A DNA stretch of 8,398 bases from Nitrospira defluvii (lineage in GTDB: Bacteria > Nitrospirota > Nitrospiria > Nitrospirales > Nitrospiraceae): positions 1 through 8,398 of the forward strand of contig JACQHN010000455.1 of the NCBI GenBank assembly GCA_016199015.1, in the 5' to 3' direction. Of the stretch, positions 6,367 to 8,398 are shown piece by piece. Numbering within the stretch: the stretch's first letter is position 1; each line of letters begins with the position of its first letter. Below the pieces are notes generated by a model. That model ran no database searches. It was not told the origin of the DNA and saw nothing but the letters and a program-made list of their open reading frames with translations. Made by a program: the position numbers and the translations under genes.

Positions 6367-6395
6367 AGTATACAGAGGCCCATGTCGCTTCGCAA
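6367..6395 (-). promoter_or_regulatory. sigma70-type promoter for the FG-GAP lipoprotein
   Basis: On the - strand TTGCGA (complement of 6390-6395), 17 nt, then TATACT (complement of 6367-6372) form a good promoter. The expected start near 6360 leaves a leader of about 70 nt to ATG 6289 and rules against the longer open frame. Confidence 0.5.
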
Positions 6396-6477
6396 CGAAA
6401 CCACGCAGCCACCGCCATCCTGACAGGCCGCACAGGAAGTCCCCTAACGGGCTGTGTCCCGTAGGCCTTTCGCCCCT

Positions 6478-6507
6478 TTGAAAACATGCAAAGTCTTAGG
6501 CTACAAT
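6478..6507 (+). promoter_or_regulatory. sigma70-type promoter for the gene at 6532
   Basis: TTGAAA (6478-6483), an 18-nt spacer and TACAAT (6502-6507) lie 24 nt before the start codon, giving a very short leader that still includes the AGGAGG at 6521-6526. It is back to back with the FG-GAP promoter. Confidence 0.5.
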
Positions 6508-6531
6508 GCCGCCAAGTGTGAGGAGGTGCCC

Positions 6532-6852
6532 ATGAGTAAGAAAGTCCATATGCCCTTATCGATGTACGGAGTGGCAGAAGTCTTGAAGTGGTGTATCGAT
6601 CGTAATAAGGGACGCGTAACCGGCGTCGATACTGAAGGCTTCAAGAAGATGCAATCGCTCCTGGCCGAGAAACCAACCTCGAACGACTATTTGGCGCTGG
6701 ATCAGTTTTGGAAGAAGCAAGTCGTGTTGGAACTCACGGAGGATGAGGTCGCCACAATTGACCGTTGTCTCTATGATATCCCCAACTTCGACAACGAACC
6801 GCTGCCCCAAATCCGACACAAATTCTGGCCCAACGCCGTCGAAGCTCACTAA
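6532..6852 (+). CDS. 106-residue cytoplasmic protein of unknown function
   Basis: I do not recognise a family. The protein starts MSKKVHMPLSMYGVAEVLKWCIDRNKG, a basic N-terminus followed by an amphipathic helix. It continues with a helix around residues 37-46 (FKKMQSLLAE), an aromatic-rich middle (YLALDQFWKKQVVLELTEDEVATIDRCLYDI) and a proline-rich end (PNFDNEPLPQIRHKFWPNAVEAH). It has two Cys (residues 21 and 79), no signal peptide and no membrane segment. ATG 6532 is firm because AGGAGG (6521-6526) lies 5 nt away and a promoter sits directly upstream; the open frame back to 6454 extends through that promoter. It appears monocistronic, and its 3' side carries a long hairpin. Confidence 0.75.
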   Translation: MSKKVHMPLSMYGVAEVLKWCIDRNKGRVTGVDTEGFKKMQSLLAEKPTSNDYLALDQFWKKQVVLELTEDEVATIDRCLYDIPNFDNEPLPQIRHKFWPNAVEAH

Positions 6853-6885
6853 AACGTGGGCTCTTTACCAGCCGCTCGCGACCTT

Positions 6886-6928
6886 CCGGGGCAGCCCATA
6901 GGCCTTCGCATTCTGTGGGTTGCCCTGG
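6886..6928 (+). other. 17-pair hairpin in the 3' region of the gene at 6532
   Basis: Arms 6886-6902 (CCGGGGCAGCCCATAGG) and 6912-6928 pair without a break around a 9-nt loop. Thirteen pairs are Watson-Crick and four are G-U wobbles (6888/6926, 6894/6920, 6899/6915, 6902/6912). All four wobbles pair only in RNA made from the + strand; the other strand would have four C-A mismatches. It begins 34 nt after the stop codon at 6850-6852. No T run follows, so it may be a 3'-end stabilising or processing structure or part of a small RNA rather than a classical terminator. Confidence 0.5.
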
Positions 6929-6930
6929 CT

Positions 6931-7025
6931 CCTAGGCGTGCTATTTCCGGTCAGCCACCATACCTCTTGGCGTCAGCTTTGCTGGACTCCGCAAGTGTAC
7001 AGGGGCAGATTTCGCCAAGCCTAGG
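6931..7025 (+). other. nested inverted repeats, possible structured RNA
   Basis: CCTAGGC (6931-6937) pairs with GCCTAGG (7019-7025). Directly abutting on the 3' side, TTGGCG (6967-6972) pairs with CGCCAA (7013-7018). Inside that lies a small stem, CAGC (6974-6977) with GCTG (6981-6984) and a TTT loop. The adjacency of the two outer helices at 7018/7019 would allow stacking. No known RNA family is recognised, and short helices of this kind can arise by chance. Confidence 0.25.
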
Positions 7026-7097
7026 GAATACCGAACATACCTGAACTTGGATTTAGAGAAACACGCGTTCGTTCAGCGAGGTTGCAGGTACAAGTCG

Positions 7098-7114
7098 TGA
7101 CGCACCATGCGTCA
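7098..7114. terminator. perfect 7-bp hairpin between converging genes
   Basis: TGACGCA (7098-7104) and TGCGTCA (7108-7114) pair perfectly around CCA. It lies between the + gene ending at 6852 and the - gene ending at 7152. There is no T run, so a terminator role is only suggested by position. Confidence 0.3.
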
Positions 7115-7135
7115 GGCAAGAGGGGGCATGGGTGC

Positions 7136-7159
7136 CGCTCTAGATTTTTGTCTAGAGCG
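7136..7159. terminator. perfect 9-bp hairpin overlapping the PCP_red stop codon
   Basis: CGCTCTAGA (7136-7144) and TCTAGAGCG (7151-7159) pair perfectly around a TTTTTG loop. The stop codon of the - strand gene (7152-7154) lies inside one arm. The T run is in the loop, not after the stem, so it is not a textbook intrinsic terminator. It could protect the 3' end of the mRNA. Confidence 0.4.
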
Positions 7160-8147
7160 ATCCTTCCCCTTTGAGAAACCTTCGGAACCGCCCCATCAGG
7201 TCGGCCCCGAGGGTGCCGCCGTCTGGCTTTTTGGTATCAGGATCGCTGAAGTGTGAGCGAATTTCCTGTAGCCTTTTTTCCGCTTGGTCGTTGCCTTGAA
7301 GGCGCTTAGTTTTTTCCAAGGCCGTGTCAAAGGCGTCGAACGTGAGTTCGTTATAACCAAACGAACGAATTCGTTTCACCGCCTTCATCATGGCCTGATT
7401 GCGGAACGTGGTGAGATGGTCGGAATCAACTTCTTTCAATCCCAACTTCCGAGCCCTCCGCTCAGCCGCCTTGCGAATACCGCTACGTACGAAATCAGGT
7501 GAGGTTTGCAGGCGCTTCCACGCTTCGTCACTCCATGTCACGCGCTCCTGCGGCGCTTCCCACAGATTTACCACGGCCTGTTCGTCAATCCGCGTGAGCC
7601 CCTTCTCCCTCGCCAGCTCCTCGGTATCGTGCCGGATCATATCGCTGACGAAGTCCATGGCGATCGGCGGAGACTCTTTGATCTTCTGTTGAAGCAGGGC
7701 CAGCGCGCCTTCGGTCCATTCCAATAGCGGCAACTCTCGCTCGCGGATGTCTCCTAAGGCTTCGACCTTCTCGAACAGGTCGACGTTGACTTCCATGTGG
7801 CCGCCTTTGCGGGCAATCTCATCGGCAATTTGTTTAATCATGCCCCGCATGAACTCCGGCACGGCGGCCAGACGTTCCTTCGCAGCAGCAGTCCAAGGCA
7901 ATTGCCCCTTCGCCATTTGATCGGCAGCCTCGGCCATGCCGCCTTCGCCGCCCATGGTTCCCATCATCTGGCTTTTGAACTGGTCGAGGATCTCTTCGGT
8001 GATTTCGCCGTAGCCCAATTCACGCGCTTTTTTCTCGGCCAGGCGGCGAACCATCCCTCGCAAGAACAGCGGCGCGCGCTCCATTCGTTTGAGCGCGCCG
8101 TCACTCCACCGAACCTCTTGGGCTGTTATATCTGATGACTCTGCCAC
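7152..8147 (-). CDS. protein of four tandem PCP_red (protochlorophyllide reductase C-terminal type) domains
   Basis: This 331-residue soluble, helical, charged protein is built almost wholly from repeats of the PCP_red type (Pfam family of the ChlB/BchB C-terminus). Four units share W[ST]xxAxxRLxxxPxFxRxxxxxxxExxAxxxGxxxIxxxxL: about residues 12-61, 83-128, 141-197 and 203-252. A half unit at 253-280 (KRIRSFGYNELTFDAFDTALEK) resembles the back half of a fifth. Unit 3 is the most divergent, with an insertion around KIKESPPIAMDF. A Gly/Met-rich linker (MMGTMGGEGGMAEAADQM) joins units 1 and 2, and the C-terminus is a basic tail. In ChlB/BchB this domain follows the nitrogenase-like catalytic part; here there is none and no Fe-S cysteines (the protein has no Cys). 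It starts at GTG 8147 behind AGGGGTGAT, 13 nt after the HU-family stop, so the two genes are very probably one operon. Function unknown. Confidence 0.8.
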   Translation of the reverse strand: MAESSDITAQEVRWSDGALKRMERAPLFLRGMVRRLAEKKARELGYGEITEEILDQFKSQMMGTMGGEGGMAEAADQMAKGQLPWTAAAKERLAAVPEFMRGMIKQIADEIARKGGHMEVNVDLFEKVEALGDIRERELPLLEWTEGALALLQQKIKESPPIAMDFVSDMIRHDTEELAREKGLTRIDEQAVVNLWEAPQERVTWSDEAWKRLQTSPDFVRSGIRKAAERRARKLGLKEVDSDHLTTFRNQAMMKAVKRIRSFGYNELTFDAFDTALEKTKRLQGNDQAEKRLQEIRSHFSDPDTKKPDGGTLGADLMGRFRRFLKGEGSL

Positions 8148-8160
8148 GGTATCACCCCTG

Positions 8161-8398
8161 TTACTTATTGAGTAATTCCTTCAATTCCTTGCCCGCCTTG
8201 AAGAACGGCACGCGCTTGGCCGGCACGGCAACGGTCGCCCCGGTCTTGGGATTGCGTCCTTCCTTCATCCGTCTCGCGCGGAGACGAAAGCTGCCGAACC
8301 CTCGGATTTCCGTCTTGTTGCCGCTTCGAAGTGAATCACGAATACAGTCGAAAATGGTATTCACGACCACCTCAGCTTGCCGCTTCGTCAGCGTCGTC
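8161..8398 (-). CDS. HU/IHF-family DNA-binding protein, N-terminus cut by the window edge
   Basis: About 78 residues are visible, open through the right edge at 8398, so the N-terminal part (normally about 15-20 residues) is missing; the internal GTG at 8370 is not the true start. The fragment begins TTLTKRQAEVVVNTIFDCIRDSL, the second helix of the dimerisation core. It continues with EIRGFGSFRLRARR, the hallmark GRNPKTGATVAVPAKRVPFF of the DNA-wrapping beta arm, and GKELKELLNK. The RNPKTG tip carries the proline that intercalates in DNA. These proteins bend DNA as dimers and organise the nucleoid. IHF-beta or HU cannot be separated on this part, although EIRGFGSF is seen in both. It sits directly upstream of the PCP_red gene in the same direction. 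Confidence 0.93.
   Translation of the reverse strand, partial: TTLTKRQAEVVVNTIFDCIRDSLRSGNKTEIRGFGSFRLRARRMKEGRNPKTGATVAVPAKRVPFFKAGKELKELLNK

Noticed and set aside
5798..6481. 227-residue + strand frame
   Set aside because: It is antisense to the FG-GAP repeats; its His/Arg-rich sequence is the complement of the Asp-rich repeats.
4921..6900. GGCAGCCCAT present near both 4921 and 6890
   Set aside because: A 10-base identity with no flanking similarity; treated as coincidence, not a repeat element.
6931..7025. A tRNA-like element with a 7-bp closing stem
   Set aside because: No T-arm consensus (GGTTCGA-type), no anticodon arm and no CCA-type end can be placed.
6856..7044. 62-residue + strand frame after the gene at 6532
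   Set aside because: It has no ribosome site, spans the hairpins, and has low-complexity Pro/Ala/Leu composition; judged non-coding.
7797..8135. 112-residue + strand frame
   Set aside because: It is antisense to the PCP_red gene and has no independent support.

Overview
This 8.4 kb stretch is a bacterial chromosomal segment of moderately high GC with compact genes on both strands. The gene set suggests a Nitrospira-like organism (phylum Nitrospirota). It includes a protein built from tandem PCP_red domains next to an HU/IHF gene, a lipoprotein truncated haemoglobin, an FG-GAP lipoprotein and several small hypotheticals. That assignment is inference from gene content, not from a marker gene. 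I see no phage, IS element, CRISPR array, tRNA or rRNA.

Layout. At 1-954 (+) lie the C-terminal end of a Glu/Leu/Phe/Val dehydrogenase, a four-helix membrane protein and a small acidic protein, closely spaced and probably co-transcribed. A hairpin at 974-1017 separates them from a converging gene. At 1017-1496 (-) is a lipoprotein truncated haemoglobin. It diverges from a LysR-type regulator at 1677-2618 (+) across an AT-rich control region with a repeated palindrome. At 2802-3332 (+) is a secreted protein of unknown function with its own promoter.

From 3512 to 4957 (-) runs a three-gene cluster behind a good sigma70-type promoter near 5017-5045: a small two-helix membrane protein, a zinc-ribbon protein, and a short D-alanyl-D-alanine carboxypeptidase. 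At 5099-6289 (-) is a lipoprotein whose repeats form a probable seven-bladed FG-GAP/VCBS propeller. Its promoter lies back to back with that of an unknown 106-residue protein at 6532-6852 (+). The 6853-7151 gap has no convincing gene but is rich in inverted repeats, including a 17-pair hairpin whose imperfections are all G-U wobbles on the + strand. The right end (-) carries a four-domain PCP_red protein 13 nt downstream of an HU/IHF-family gene that runs off the window.

How the genes relate. The truncated haemoglobin and LysR regulator probably form a regulator-target pair. The carboxypeptidase trims peptidoglycan in the periplasm, and three to four other products are exported or lipidated, so much of the window serves the cell envelope. 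The PCP_red protein is the most unusual gene: this domain is known from the ChlB/BchB subunit of the dark chlorophyll-synthesis enzyme, yet no photosynthesis gene is present here.
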